Source of the DNA: Pseudomonadota bacterium
GTDB lineage: Bacteria > Pseudomonadota > Gammaproteobacteria > Burkholderiales > Methylophilaceae
Reading direction: 5' to 3'
NCBI GenBank assembly: GCA_027621535.1
Contig: JAQCBB010000007.1
Span: forward strand, 1-42,439
DNA length: 42,439 nucleotides
Part shown: one piece after another, positions 8,663-17,753 of the stretch
Layout of the letters: the number at the start of each line of letters is the position of its first letter
Position numbering within the stretch: the stretch's first letter is position 1
Program-made: the position numbers and the translations under genes
The notes under the pieces: model-generated
Told to the model about the DNA's origin: nothing
Database searches by the model: none
What the model saw: only the letters and a program-made list of their open reading frames with translations

Positions 8663-10308
8663 AATCAGATTTAAACATATCTCAAGAAAAAAAACTCAAA
8701 AATATCTCAAACATTGCTAACAAAATTGGTTTAAAACAATCAGATTTATTTTTATATGGTGAACACATAGCAAAAATAAATAGAATTCCAAAAAGAATAA
8801 AAAATGCTAAATTAATTTTAGTTACTGCCATGAGTCCAACTCCTGCGGGAGAAGGTAAAACTACAACAACAGTTGGGTTATCAGATGCATTACAACAAAT
8901 TGGAAAAAAAACTATTGCTTGCTTGAGGGAGCCTTCATTAGGGCCTGTTTTTGGAATGAAGGGGGGAGCAACCGGAGGTGGCTATTCTCAAGCTCTTCCA
9001 ATGGAAGAGATTAATTTACATTTTACCGGTGACTTTCATGCCATCACCTCAGCAAATAATCTTCTGGTGGCAATGATTGATAATCATATATTTCATGGTA
9101 ATAAGTTGAGTATTGACCTAAAGAAAATTCAAGTTCGCAGATGTCTTGATATGAATGATCGATCTCTCAGGAATATTTCACAAGATTGCATTCGATACAC
9201 TAGAAAATCAAAATTTGATATCTCTGTTGCTTCAGAAGTGATGGCAATTTTTTGTTTAGCAAAAGATTTAAACGATTTAGAAAAACGGTTAAGTGAAATT
9301 CTTATTGCTTTTGATCAAAAGGGAAAACCGATATATGCAAAACAAATAAAAGCCCATGGGGCAATGACGGCTCTCATAAAAGATGCTTACAAGCCAAATC
9401 TTGTTCAATCTTTTTATGAAACCCCTATACTTATTCACGGCGGCCCTTTTGCTAATATAGCTCATGGCTGCAATAGTGTTGTGGCTACTCAAATGGGCTT
9501 GAAACTTGCTGATTATGTTGTAACTGAAGCTGGTTTTGGCGCTGATCTGGGTGCTGAAAAATTTATGGATATTACATCAAGAGCCTTAGGAGTAAAGCCT
9601 GATGCAGCTGTAATTGTAGCAACCATAAGAGCACTAAAGTATCACGGTGGGGTTGAAAAAAAACAATTGAATCGAGAAAATATTGACGCATTAAAAAAAG
9701 GATTTGCAAATCTTCAAAGACATATTCAAAACTGTCAAAAAGAATTTGGATTGAAAGTTGCAGTTGCGGTTAATCGATTCAAATTTGATACTCAGGATGA
9801 AATAAATACCCTTAAGAATTTAATTGATCAAGAAGATTGCCAGATGTATCTTTGTGAACATTGGGAAAAAGGACCAATAGGGGCGGTCGATTTAGCAAAG
9901 GGTGTTGTAAAACTGGCACAAACACCAAACAAGTCCTATTATGCATACAATATTAATGATTCTATTATCAAAAAAATTGAATCAATCGCCACAAAACTAT
10001 ATAAAGCAAAAAAGGTAAGATTTTCAGTAATTGCAAAACGTAAATTAAAAGAGTTTGAACGGTTGCCTAAAGTAAAAAAGATGCCGGTCTGTATTGCAAA
10101 AACACAATTTTCTTTTTCTTCAGATCCTTCACAATTAGGCGCTGCTTTGAATCATACCCTTGAGGTAAAAGATATTGATTTAAAGAATGGTGCAGGCTTT
10201 GTAGTTGTAATATGCGGGCCTGTCATGACCATGCCAGGATTGCCTTTAAAACCAGCTGCTGAAATAATTAAACTTAATTCAAATGGTGACCTAGAAGGGC
10301 TGTTCTGA
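8659..10308 (+). CDS. fhs: Formate--tetrahydrofolate ligase
   Basis: ATP-dependent formation of 10-formyl-THF from formate and tetrahydrofolate in the cytoplasm. The 549 residues match the usual length near 555. The P-loop TPAGEGKTT is at 61-69, followed by the family blocks REPSLGPVFGMKGGATGGGY and EINLHFTGDFHAI. In methylotrophs it links formate, the end product of formaldehyde oxidation, to C1-folate biosynthesis. It overlaps cysB by 4 bases and yigZ by 1 base, an unusual partnership for this gene. No truncation is seen. Confidence 0.96.
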   Translation: MKSDLNISQEKKLKNISNIANKIGLKQSDLFLYGEHIAKINRIPKRIKNAKLILVTAMSPTPAGEGKTTTTVGLSDALQQIGKKTIACLREPSLGPVFGMKGGATGGGYSQALPMEEINLHFTGDFHAITSANNLLVAMIDNHIFHGNKLSIDLKKIQVRRCLDMNDRSLRNISQDCIRYTRKSKFDISVASEVMAIFCLAKDLNDLEKRLSEILIAFDQKGKPIYAKQIKAHGAMTALIKDAYKPNLVQSFYETPILIHGGPFANIAHGCNSVVATQMGLKLADYVVTEAGFGADLGAEKFMDITSRALGVKPDAAVIVATIRALKYHGGVEKKQLNRENIDALKKGFANLQRHIQNCQKEFGLKVAVAVNRFKFDTQDEINTLKNLIDQEDCQMYLCEHWEKGPIGAVDLAKGVVKLAQTPNKSYYAYNINDSIIKKIESIATKLYKAKKVRFSVIAKRKLKEFERLPKVKKMPVCIAKTQFSFSSDPSQLGAALNHTLEVKDIDLKNGAGFVVVICGPVMTMPGLPLKPAAEIIKLNSNGDLEGLF

Positions 10309-10907
10309 TGCTTGTTTTAGCATCAGAAAAAATTAAAAAATCTGAGATTACTGTAAATAAATCAAAATTTATTGGTTTGCTGTTATCTTCATCGAACTTA
10401 AAAGACTTAAAACTAAAGCTTGAAGATTTATGGAAATCAGAGTTTAGTGATGCCAGTCATATTGTTTATGCTATTAGATTTAAAAATAAGAATGAGGTTA
10501 TTGAACCTAACTTTTCTGATGACGGGGAGCCTTCTGGAACTGCAGGAAAACCATTATTAGCCTTGTTGGAAGGAAGATCTATTATAAATACAGCAGTAAT
10601 TGTAATAAGATATTATGGAGGAATAAACCTCGGTACAGGGGGGTTGGTAAAAGCTTACAGTGAAGCAGCGCAGGTGACAATTGATCAGGCAAATTTCATC
10701 CAGTATGTTGAGTATATTAAATATAAAATAGTGTTAAAATACAATATATTAGATAAATTTATTAATTTAATTTATAGTTTAAATGGTGAAGTTTTGCAAA
10801 GGGATTTTGGGGAGGATATCCTTTTAAATATTCGCTTACCTAAGGGAGAGGTAAAAAATATAAAAAACTTTGTAGACTCAAATCGGTTGGAGTTAAATGA
10901 TGCTTGA
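10308..10907 (+). CDS. YigZ/IMPACT family protein (UPF0029)
   Basis: Protein of 199 residues with the IMPACT/YigZ N-terminal domain: the motifs KSKFIG, DASHIVYAI, SDDGEPSGTAGKP and the long block VIVIRYYGGINLGTGGL are diagnostic. The C-terminal part has the ferredoxin-like DUF1949 layout. The eukaryotic IMPACT protein acts on translation control; the bacterial role is not settled. The ATG shares one base with the fhs stop (TGATG), and the 3' end overlaps rmuC. Confidence 0.9.
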   Translation: MLVLASEKIKKSEITVNKSKFIGLLLSSSNLKDLKLKLEDLWKSEFSDASHIVYAIRFKNKNEVIEPNFSDDGEPSGTAGKPLLALLEGRSIINTAVIVIRYYGGINLGTGGLVKAYSEAAQVTIDQANFIQYVEYIKYKIVLKYNILDKFINLIYSLNGEVLQRDFGEDILLNIRLPKGEVKNIKNFVDSNRLELNDA

Positions 10908-12198
10908 ACATTTCTTGATAGGTGTTGTTATATTCCTTCTAATAGTTTTGATATTTATTCTTTTAAAAAAATCAAACTCAACTATTAACGATGCCCAACT
11001 GAATGATCACCACAGGAAAATTTTACTAGACTTTAACGAATCTCTAAATAAAGCGACGGATCGTTTCAATAAATTAGTGAGTGAGGAATTTAAATACAAT
11101 AGAGATGTTCTAGAAAGTTTAAAAATTAATCAACAAGAGAGTATCAATCAGCTAAAAGCAGAAGTTGTTGAAAAAATAAACTTGGCTTTAAGTAATCAAG
11201 CAAAAATTCAACAAGACTCAATTCAATCATCATTAAAAAATACAACTATACAGCTGTTGGCGTCAGTCGAAGCATTAACAAAATCTGTAGATTCAAGGCT
11301 TGAAGAAATTACTGGTAAAGTGCATGAACGTCTAGAAGAGGGTTTCAAAAAAACAAATGCAACTTTTATGAGTGTAATGGAGAGATTGGCTACAATTGAC
11401 GAAGCTCAGAAGAAAATCGATGGTCTTACCATGAATGTTGTCAGCCTTCAGGAGCTTCTCGGTGACAAAAGATCACGAGGAGCATATGGTGAACTTCAAT
11501 TAGAGGGGTTAGTTAAAAACATCTTACCGCCAGACTCGTATTCCTTTCAACATAGTTTTAAAGATGGTTCAAGAGCAGATTGTGTTCTTTTTTTACCTGA
11601 GCCAACAGGAACGGTGGCAGTTGACTCAAAATTTCCTATGGAAAATTATCAAAAAATGTTCGACGTAAAGCTTAATGATGTTGATAAAATAAAAGTAGAA
11701 AAACAATTCAAAATAGATGTAAAAAAACATATTAATGATATTGCTAAAAAATATATCATTCCCGGTGAAACCACGGATGGTGCGGTAATGTTTGTCCCGG
11801 CAGAGGCGGTCTTTGCCGAAATTCATGCCTATCATTCTGATCTCATACAAGAATCTATGAGCATGAAGGTATGGATTGTTTCCCCAACGACTTTAATGGC
11901 TGTTTTAAATATGGCTCGGACAGTTTTAAAAGATGTTGAAACAAGACAGCAAGTACATATTATTAAGTCAGAACTTGGAAAGCTTGGTAAGGAATTTGAG
12001 AGATTTGATCAGCGCATGAAAAAGCTTGCAGACAATATTCGTTTAGCGCATGAAAATGCTCAAGATGTTCATGTGACATCACAAAAAATTTCACGTCGAT
12101 TTTCACAAATTGAAAGAGTTGAGTTAAAAGATAATCCAAATGATCTCTTGGAGTTTGAGGATTCTTTAATGGAACAAAAAGACGATCATGATGATTAA
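10897..12198 (+). CDS. rmuC: RmuC family DNA recombination protein
   Basis: Membrane-anchored protein of 433 residues. An N-terminal transmembrane helix (about 5-25) is followed by a long coiled-coil region (about 40-190) and the RmuC PD-(D/E)xK nuclease-like domain. Candidate active-site residues are E199 in RGAYGE, D228 in SRADC and D243-S-K245. RmuC limits recombination at inverted repeats in E. coli. Two adjacent ATGs (10897 and 10900) are possible starts. It overlaps yigZ by 8-11 bases and moaD by 11 bases, so it is embedded in the cysB-moaE chain. Confidence 0.92.
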   Translation: MMLEHFLIGVVIFLLIVLIFILLKKSNSTINDAQLNDHHRKILLDFNESLNKATDRFNKLVSEEFKYNRDVLESLKINQQESINQLKAEVVEKINLALSNQAKIQQDSIQSSLKNTTIQLLASVEALTKSVDSRLEEITGKVHERLEEGFKKTNATFMSVMERLATIDEAQKKIDGLTMNVVSLQELLGDKRSRGAYGELQLEGLVKNILPPDSYSFQHSFKDGSRADCVLFLPEPTGTVAVDSKFPMENYQKMFDVKLNDVDKIKVEKQFKIDVKKHINDIAKKYIIPGETTDGAVMFVPAEAVFAEIHAYHSDLIQESMSMKVWIVSPTTLMAVLNMARTVLKDVETRQQVHIIKSELGKLGKEFERFDQRMKKLADNIRLAHENAQDVHVTSQKISRRFSQIERVELKDNPNDLLEFEDSLMEQKDDHDD

Positions 12199-12439
12199 TA
12201 TTCTTTTTTTTGCACGTCTAAGAGAAGTCGTGGGGCGGGGAAGTATTCAATATCAACCTTCACTCGATAAATTACCCACTGTAAAGACTGTGCTTGAGGA
12301 AATAAAGATTCAGTTTAAACAGCTTAATGATGAAAAAAATATAAGTGCAGCACTCAATCAAGAATTATTATCCGATTGGAACATGCCAGTTAAGGATGGA
12401 GATGAAATTGCTTTTTTTCCTCCAATTACAGGAGGTTAA
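12188..12439 (+). CDS. moaD: Molybdopterin synthase small subunit MoaD
   Basis: Ubiquitin-like sulfur carrier of 83 residues ending in the required Gly-Gly (FFPPITGG). The C-terminal glycine is thiocarboxylated and donates sulfur to precursor Z in molybdenum cofactor synthesis. The N-terminus MINILFFARLREVVG is family-typical. Its last codons (ACA GGA GGT) also supply the Shine-Dalgarno for moaE, which begins at the next base after the stop. Overlap with rmuC is 11 bases. A molybdoenzyme, perhaps formate dehydrogenase, must be encoded elsewhere. Confidence 0.95.
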   Translation: MMINILFFARLREVVGRGSIQYQPSLDKLPTVKTVLEEIKIQFKQLNDEKNISAALNQELLSDWNMPVKDGDEIAFFPPITGG

Positions 12440-12901
12440 ATGAGCGTCATCGTTCAAGAAAGTGATTTTTCATTACAACAGGTGATTGAGGAATTACGAA
12501 AAAATCCCAATACGGGAGCTGTTTTAAGCTTCATTGGATATGTAAGAAACTTTACAAATATAACAAAAGATATAGAAAAGAAAAACGAATCTTTCATGGA
12601 AATTGAGCATTATCCAGCTATGACTGAAAAATCTTTAATGGCTATTGAAAGTAAAACGCGTCTAAAATGGCAGGTAAGTGATGTCAGGATTATTCATCGA
12701 TATGGAAAATTAGAGATTAATGATCAAATAGTTTTAGTTGCAGTTTCATCAGAACATAGAAAAGAGGCTTTTATGGCATGTGAGTATATTATTGATTATT
12801 TAAAAACAGATGCTCCATTTTGGAAAAAAGAGTTTGATGGTGAGGTATCGCGCTGGGTTAATGTTAATATAGATGATATTGAAAAAAGAAATAAATGGTA
12901 A
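12440..12901 (+). CDS. moaE: Molybdopterin synthase catalytic subunit MoaE
   Basis: Large subunit of molybdopterin synthase, 153 residues, normal length. The signatures GAVLSFIGYVRNF, an EHYPAMTE block and the active-site region KTDAPFWKKE, with the catalytic lysines, are all visible. It forms a heterotetramer with MoaD and converts cyclic pyranopterin monophosphate to molybdopterin. The ATG is immediately downstream of the moaD stop with GGAGG at 12431-12435. It ends the cysB-fhs-yigZ-rmuC-moaD-moaE chain. Confidence 0.95.
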   Translation: MSVIVQESDFSLQQVIEELRKNPNTGAVLSFIGYVRNFTNITKDIEKKNESFMEIEHYPAMTEKSLMAIESKTRLKWQVSDVRIIHRYGKLEINDQIVLVAVSSEHRKEAFMACEYIIDYLKTDAPFWKKEFDGEVSRWVNVNIDDIEKRNKW

Positions 12902-13017
12902 TTGAAACAGTAAGTTAAATAATTTATTTCATTATTTTTTATGATATTTAGTATTTACCCTTATAACGTTAACTTATTAGAATTTTTTATTTTTAAAGCG
13001 TGTCTTAAAAATTGTAT

Positions 13018-13026
13018 TGCTATACT
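13018..13026 (+). promoter_or_regulatory. Predicted extended -10 promoter for galU
   Basis: TGC-TATACT at 13018-13026 is an extended -10 element, placing transcription start near 13033, about 25 bases before the galU ATG. No convincing -35 hexamer lies at the right distance, as is usual for extended -10 promoters. It sits in the 156-base gap after moaE, which holds no gene or clear terminator. Confidence 0.5.
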
Positions 13027-13057
13027 ATGAGTATTAATAACAAAACTAAAAATTAGT

Positions 13058-13921
13058 ATGCAACAACTCAGAAAAATAATATTCCCTGTAGCTGGCCTAG
13101 GTTCTAGATTTCTCCCGGCGACAAAAGCTACCCCAAAAGAAATGCTCCCTATCGTAGATAAACCTCTCATTCAGTATGCTGTAGAGGAGGCAATAGATGC
13201 TGGATTTAAGCATCTTATATTTATTACTGGAAAATCAAAAAGAGCTATAACTGATCATTTTGATTCAACTCTAGAGCGTTTTTCAAATATTGATGATAAA
13301 AAAGCGAAATTAATGGATGAAATGAACCAAATAATTCCCAAGGGTATTTCATGTATTTATATTCGGCAAGGAGAACCATTGGGTTTAGGCCATGCCATCT
13401 TACAAGCAAAACCAGTTGTCGGGAATGAACCTTTTGCAGTTTCCCTTGCAGATGATTTGATTGATTCAGAACCTGGAGTCTTAAAACAGCTTGTTGATCA
13501 GTTTAATGAACAACAAAGTTCTATTATCGCGGTACAAAAGGTGGACCAATCTGAAACAAAAAAATATGGGATAATAGATTCCAATAATTTAGACAGTGAT
13601 TTAGTCAAATTATCGAATATTATAGAAAAACCTGATTCAGAGTTTGCACCATCTAATTTAGGAGTGGTTGGGCGATATATATTCAATAACTCGCTAATGA
13701 ATTTTCTAGAGAAAACAACTTTTGGCGCGGGTAATGAAATTCAATTAACAGATGGTATAAAGCTTATGCTCAATCATGAGAGTATTTACGCTTTTTTATT
13801 TTCTGGTAAACGTTATGATTGCGGGTCAAAATTAGGTTATCTAATGGCTAATATCGATTATGGATTAAAACATAAAGAATTTGGTGATGAATTACGAAAT
13901 TACATAAAAGATTTAGTATGA
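13058..13921 (+). CDS. galU: UTP--glucose-1-phosphate uridylyltransferase
   Basis: Makes UDP-glucose from UTP and glucose-1-phosphate for cell-envelope sugars. The 287 residues are the usual length. The nucleotidyltransferase motif is FPVAGLGSRFLPATKATPKE near the N-terminus, with the catalytic Lys region following at LPIVDKP; later blocks are GEPLGLGHAI and GKRYDCGSK. It is preceded by a promoter and overlaps the next gene, a phosphoribosyltransferase, by 4 bases (ATGA). Confidence 0.95.
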   Translation: MQQLRKIIFPVAGLGSRFLPATKATPKEMLPIVDKPLIQYAVEEAIDAGFKHLIFITGKSKRAITDHFDSTLERFSNIDDKKAKLMDEMNQIIPKGISCIYIRQGEPLGLGHAILQAKPVVGNEPFAVSLADDLIDSEPGVLKQLVDQFNEQQSSIIAVQKVDQSETKKYGIIDSNNLDSDLVKLSNIIEKPDSEFAPSNLGVVGRYIFNNSLMNFLEKTTFGAGNEIQLTDGIKLMLNHESIYAFLFSGKRYDCGSKLGYLMANIDYGLKHKEFGDELRNYIKDLV

Positions 13922-14445
13922 CCTTAGAAAATCAAGATTTATGCCTTTATACTTATGGGCAAATTTTAGATGCAATTCATAAAATTTCTCGACAAATTAA
14001 TATAAAAACACAATCAAAAGATGTTGTTTTTTGTCCAGTTATGTCAGGATCTTTAGTTTTTGCTGGACATTTACTTCCGTTATTAAATCATCAGCATTTA
14101 TCTGTAAATTATCTTCATTACTCGCGATATAAAGATGATCAAGGTTCTGATGTTGGTGAATGGAAATATCTTCCAAAAAGAGAGGAGCTGGTTAATCGTC
14201 ATATCATATTAATTGATGATATTCTAGACAAAGGTAACACATTACAAGAATGCATAAAAATTTTAAAAAAACTTGGTGCTAAAACCATTTTGTCATGCGT
14301 TCTTTTTTATAAACCCAATACGAAATCACTAATAAATGCCGATATCAAAGGGCTTGAATTGCCTAATGAGTATGTTTATGGTTTTGGTTTAGATAAATCC
14401 GGCCTCCAAAGGAATGAATTAAACTTATATGTCAAAAATACCTAA
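13918..14445 (+). CDS. Purine-type phosphoribosyltransferase (hypoxanthine/guanine-like)
   Basis: A 175-residue type I phosphoribosyltransferase. The PRPP-binding loop HIILIDDILDKGNTL is at 95-109 with acidic residues D100-D101, and the upstream PVMSGSLVFAG block resembles the pyrophosphate loop of hypoxanthine-guanine enzymes. The likely role is purine base salvage, as in Hpt or the betaproteobacterial hypoxanthine-guanine enzymes, but base specificity cannot be fixed from sequence. It overlaps galU by 4 bases and rnr by 17 bases. Confidence 0.85.
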   Translation: MTLENQDLCLYTYGQILDAIHKISRQINIKTQSKDVVFCPVMSGSLVFAGHLLPLLNHQHLSVNYLHYSRYKDDQGSDVGEWKYLPKREELVNRHIILIDDILDKGNTLQECIKILKKLGAKTILSCVLFYKPNTKSLINADIKGLELPNEYVYGFGLDKSGLQRNELNLYVKNT

Positions 14446-16609
14446 GCCCAAAGTAAAGGTTAAGTCAAAAGACCCCTTTTTTAAAAGAGAGTCTCAAAAA
14501 TATAAAAATCCAATTCCTAGCCGGGAATTTATTCTTGATGTCATGAAAGAGCATGGAACACCTATTAAAAAAAACCAACTAATTCAATTATTGGGTATTC
14601 AAGAGTCAGAAGAAGAAATACTTTCTCATCGTTTAAAAGCGATGAGGAGAGATGGACAGATTCTGAAGAACCGAAAAGATGTTTTTTGTGTTGCGGAAAA
14701 ATTAAATTGTATTCCTGGAAAAGTTCAGGGTCATGCCGATGGTTATGGGTTTCTTATCCCGGATGATTCAAATCAAAACGATATCTTTCTTAGTCAACGC
14801 GAGATGACTAAAGTTTTTCATAATGATCGAGTGATGGTTCAAATCTCAGGTTTGGATAGGAAAGGAAAAGCAGAAGGAACTATTATTGAAATACTTGAAA
14901 GAAATAATAAGGTTTTGGTTGGAAGAGTTATTCAGTCGCATGGGGTCACAATCGTATCTGCAGAAGATAAAAGAATAAATCAAGACATTCTTATTCCCTA
15001 TGGTAAGGATTTAAATGCGGTGCCTGGGGATATTGTTGAGGTTGAAATTACGACACAACCCGCAATGAATATTAAACCCATGGGTCAAGTCATAGAAATT
15101 ATCGGAAAGCTCGATGACAGTGGTATTGAAATTGAAATTGCACTCAGGAAACATAATTTATCATTTCGATTTGATAAAAAAGTTGATAAAGAGTTAACTA
15201 AAATTAAAGATATCTGTGATAAAGATTTTGAGGATCGTGTTGACTTAAGAAAACATATGTTTGTCACAATCGATGGAGAAACTGCAAAAGATTTTGATGA
15301 TGCAGTTTATGCAGAAAGAGATAAAGACGGGTATCGTTTAATGGTGGCTATTGCTGATGTAAGTCATTATGTTGAGGAGGAAACCGAGCTTGATAAAGAA
15401 GCATTTAACCGCGGAAACTCAGTTTATTTCCCAAGAAGAGTGATTCCAATGTTACCTGAAATTCTTTCTAATGGACTGTGTTCATTAAATCCAAATGTCG
15501 ATCGCTTGGTTATGGTTGCGGATATGAAAATTTCAAACTCTGGAGAAGTTTATGCATATAAATTTTATCCCGGAGTCATTAATTCAAAATTTAGACTTAC
15601 CTATACTATTGTTGATCAATTAATCTTTAAGGACATACCTGACCAAGAATATCCCGAGGAGCTTGTTAAAAAATTACTTGCTTTGAAGGAGGTATACCAA
15701 ACTTTAAGTAAGCAAAGAAAGCAGCGACATGCAATTGAATTTGATCGTATTGAATCACAAATAATTTTTGACGAATCAGGAAAAATTAAAAATGTGGTGC
15801 CATTATCACGAAATGAAGCTCATAGAATGATTGAGGAGTGTATGCTTGCAGCAAATGTAAGCGCAGCAGATTTTCTTCTTTCAAATGATCTAGGGCTTTT
15901 TCGTAACCATGAAAAACCTAAAGAGGAAAAAATAGAAATTTTAAAATCAGTACTATCTGATTTTAAGGTTCATATGGATGGAGGAATTAAACCAGATGTA
16001 AAAGATTATGGACTATTGTTAGAGAAAATTAAACAAAAAGAGAACTTTCAAATGCTCCAAACTATGGTTTTAAGATCTATGCAGCAGGCTAACTATAGCT
16101 CTGAAAATAAAGGCCATTTTGGTTTAGCTTATGAAATGTATACGCACTTTACTTCACCCATTCGTCGCTATCCAGACCTGGTGGTGCATAGAGTTATTAA
16201 GTCAATTTTAAATAAACGTAAATTTAAAACCGAAAACCTTGAATCTATTGCTAATCACTGTTCAGCCACAGAGAGAAGGGCTGATGAAGCAACTCGAGAT
16301 GTTGAGAATTGGCTTAAATGTTTCTTTATGAAGGATCGAATAGGAGAAAAATTCGAGGTAATAACGTCAAGCGTCACAAACTTTGGGCTTTTTGTTGAGA
16401 TTCCAAATTTACATATTGAAGGCCTATTGCATGTTACTGAATTAGGCAATGATTATTTTGTTTTTAATAAAGAGAAGCAAATGCTTGAAGGAGAGAAAAC
16501 TAAGAAAAAATTTAGGCTGGGAGATGAGTTATCAGTAAAACTTATCCGAGTGGACTTAGAGTTAGGTAAAATTGATTTTTCATTAATTAAGAAAATTAAA
16601 GATGCCTAA
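14429..16609 (+). CDS. rnr: Ribonuclease R
   Basis: Processive 3'-5' exoribonuclease of 726 residues. Domain order is an N-terminal winged-helix segment (about 30-90), cold-shock domains, a catalytic RNB domain with acidic motif TIDGETAKDFDDAVYA (around 280-295) and HFTSPIRRYPDLVVHR later, then a C-terminal S1 domain (about 640-720). It is shorter at the C-terminus than E. coli RNase R (about 810), lacking the long basic tail. RNase II is excluded by the N-terminal helix-turn-helix. It overlaps rlmB by 8 bases; rnr-rlmB is a conserved pair. Confidence 0.95.
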   Translation: MSKIPKPKVKVKSKDPFFKRESQKYKNPIPSREFILDVMKEHGTPIKKNQLIQLLGIQESEEEILSHRLKAMRRDGQILKNRKDVFCVAEKLNCIPGKVQGHADGYGFLIPDDSNQNDIFLSQREMTKVFHNDRVMVQISGLDRKGKAEGTIIEILERNNKVLVGRVIQSHGVTIVSAEDKRINQDILIPYGKDLNAVPGDIVEVEITTQPAMNIKPMGQVIEIIGKLDDSGIEIEIALRKHNLSFRFDKKVDKELTKIKDICDKDFEDRVDLRKHMFVTIDGETAKDFDDAVYAERDKDGYRLMVAIADVSHYVEEETELDKEAFNRGNSVYFPRRVIPMLPEILSNGLCSLNPNVDRLVMVADMKISNSGEVYAYKFYPGVINSKFRLTYTIVDQLIFKDIPDQEYPEELVKKLLALKEVYQTLSKQRKQRHAIEFDRIESQIIFDESGKIKNVVPLSRNEAHRMIEECMLAANVSAADFLLSNDLGLFRNHEKPKEEKIEILKSVLSDFKVHMDGGIKPDVKDYGLLLEKIKQKENFQMLQTMVLRSMQQANYSSENKGHFGLAYEMYTHFTSPIRRYPDLVVHRVIKSILNKRKFKTENLESIANHCSATERRADEATRDVENWLKCFFMKDRIGEKFEVITSSVTNFGLFVEIPNLHIEGLLHVTELGNDYFVFNKEKQMLEGEKTKKKFRLGDELSVKLIRVDLELGKIDFSLIKKIKDA

Positions 16610-17327
16610 TTTTGTATATGGAATTCATGCTGTTGAGTCAGCTATCCATGCTAAAAAAGTTGATCATTTGTATGTGCTCAAGGACCGACAAACTTATAAG
16701 GTGAATCAGCTTATTGAGGCAGCCCAAAAAAATAAAGTGCCTGTTACCTTTGCTGATCTTGGATGGTTGGATAAAAAATTAGGTGATGTGAATCATCAAG
16801 GCGTGGCTGCAAATTTATTACCGCAATCCACTCAAACAATAAATCTTGAAGATTTCCTAAGAAATAACAATAATAATTTATTTTTTCTTATTTTAGATGA
16901 AGTTCAAGATCCACATAACCTTGGAGCGTGCTTTAGAATTGCAAGTGCATTCAACTTAACTGGCATTATCGCACCAAAAAATAATTCAGTGGGAATAACA
17001 CCAGCAGTCATCAAAGTTGCCAGTGGAGCTGTTGATCATGTCCCATTCTTTCAAGTTACGAATCTCTCAAGAACTCTTGATTTTCTAAAGGAAAACAATT
17101 TCTTTATTTATGCGGCGGATGGATATTCAGATGTTTCAATCTATGATGAAGCATTTTCTGGAAATATTGCTCTCGTTATGGGATCTGAGGGTAAGGGCAT
17201 TCGCCGGTTGACGAAAGATAAGTGCGATTTAACATTCTCAATTCCAATGCAAGGATCCATTGATAGTTTAAATGTATCAGTGGCTACCGGTATTTGTGTC
17301 TCAGAAATTAGAAGAAAATTAGGATAA
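16602..17327 (+). CDS. rlmB: 23S rRNA (guanosine-2'-O-)-methyltransferase RlmB
   Basis: SPOUT-class TrmH-family methyltransferase, 241 residues. The N-terminal substrate-binding domain begins FVYGIHAVESAI; the SAM-binding knot shows DEVQDPHNLGACFR, MGSEGKGIRR and IPMQGSIDSLNVSVA, the three TrmH motifs. It methylates G2251 of 23S rRNA in E. coli numbering. It overlaps rnr, its usual partner. Its last 9 bases overlap the remnant C-terminal codons of the mqo pseudogene on the other strand. Confidence 0.95.
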   Translation: MPNFVYGIHAVESAIHAKKVDHLYVLKDRQTYKVNQLIEAAQKNKVPVTFADLGWLDKKLGDVNHQGVAANLLPQSTQTINLEDFLRNNNNNLFFLILDEVQDPHNLGACFRIASAFNLTGIIAPKNNSVGITPAVIKVASGAVDHVPFFQVTNLSRTLDFLKENNFFIYAADGYSDVSIYDEAFSGNIALVMGSEGKGIRRLTKDKCDLTFSIPMQGSIDSLNVSVATGICVSEIRRKLG

Positions 17328-17715
17328 CTTAAGAATTCGCCTGTAGTTTCGTCTAATTATTTCTAATTTTTTTGGTTGTTTGTTTAGTTCGATCTGATAA
17401 CTTGGAAAAATACGTCTAATTTTTTTGTTGAAATTGGGTATTTCCTTAGCTCAAACATTTCATTTATTAATAATGCTTTACTGATATCAATTACACCTTT
17501 TTTTTCAGGAGTATAATTTAATTCACAATTACCAGCATGGCCTGTTCCAGCATTGTTTAAAACTTCGGAACTCTCTTGTCCGCATCTGGGAAGCTTTTCA
17601 TATAAATGAATTTTAAGTTTAGGATTTAATTCATTCAACAAAGCAGCGAGGGTTGCGCTCATTATTCCACCTCCCACTAAAACTATGTCAATTTGACCTA
17701 CACTTTTTTTTTCAT
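17319..17715 (-). pseudogene. mqo: Decayed malate:quinone oxidoreductase gene, internally deleted
   Basis: Two pieces of Mqo remain on the minus strand. The N-terminal piece (17677 down to about 17435) keeps the FAD-binding start GGGIMSATL, then [20 protein letters not shown] and [13 protein letters not shown], closely matching Mqo. In a different frame, ending at a TAA at 17319-17321, comes the C-terminal end of the family: [17 protein letters not shown] followed by LEIIRRNYRRILKLS. Roughly 350-400 middle residues are gone and the join is out of frame near 17430. Upstream, ATG plus nine A (17715 down to about 17704) puts the natural start one base out of frame with the GGGIM segment. The gene cannot make a working enzyme. 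Confidence 0.9.
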
Positions 17716-17753
17716 GGCGCTATTATAAGTAATTATTTTTAATTATTAAAATT

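Noticed and set aside
14429-16609. Suspected truncation of RNase R
   Set aside because: The S1 domain is complete; only the variable basic C-terminal tail is short, which is common in small genomes.
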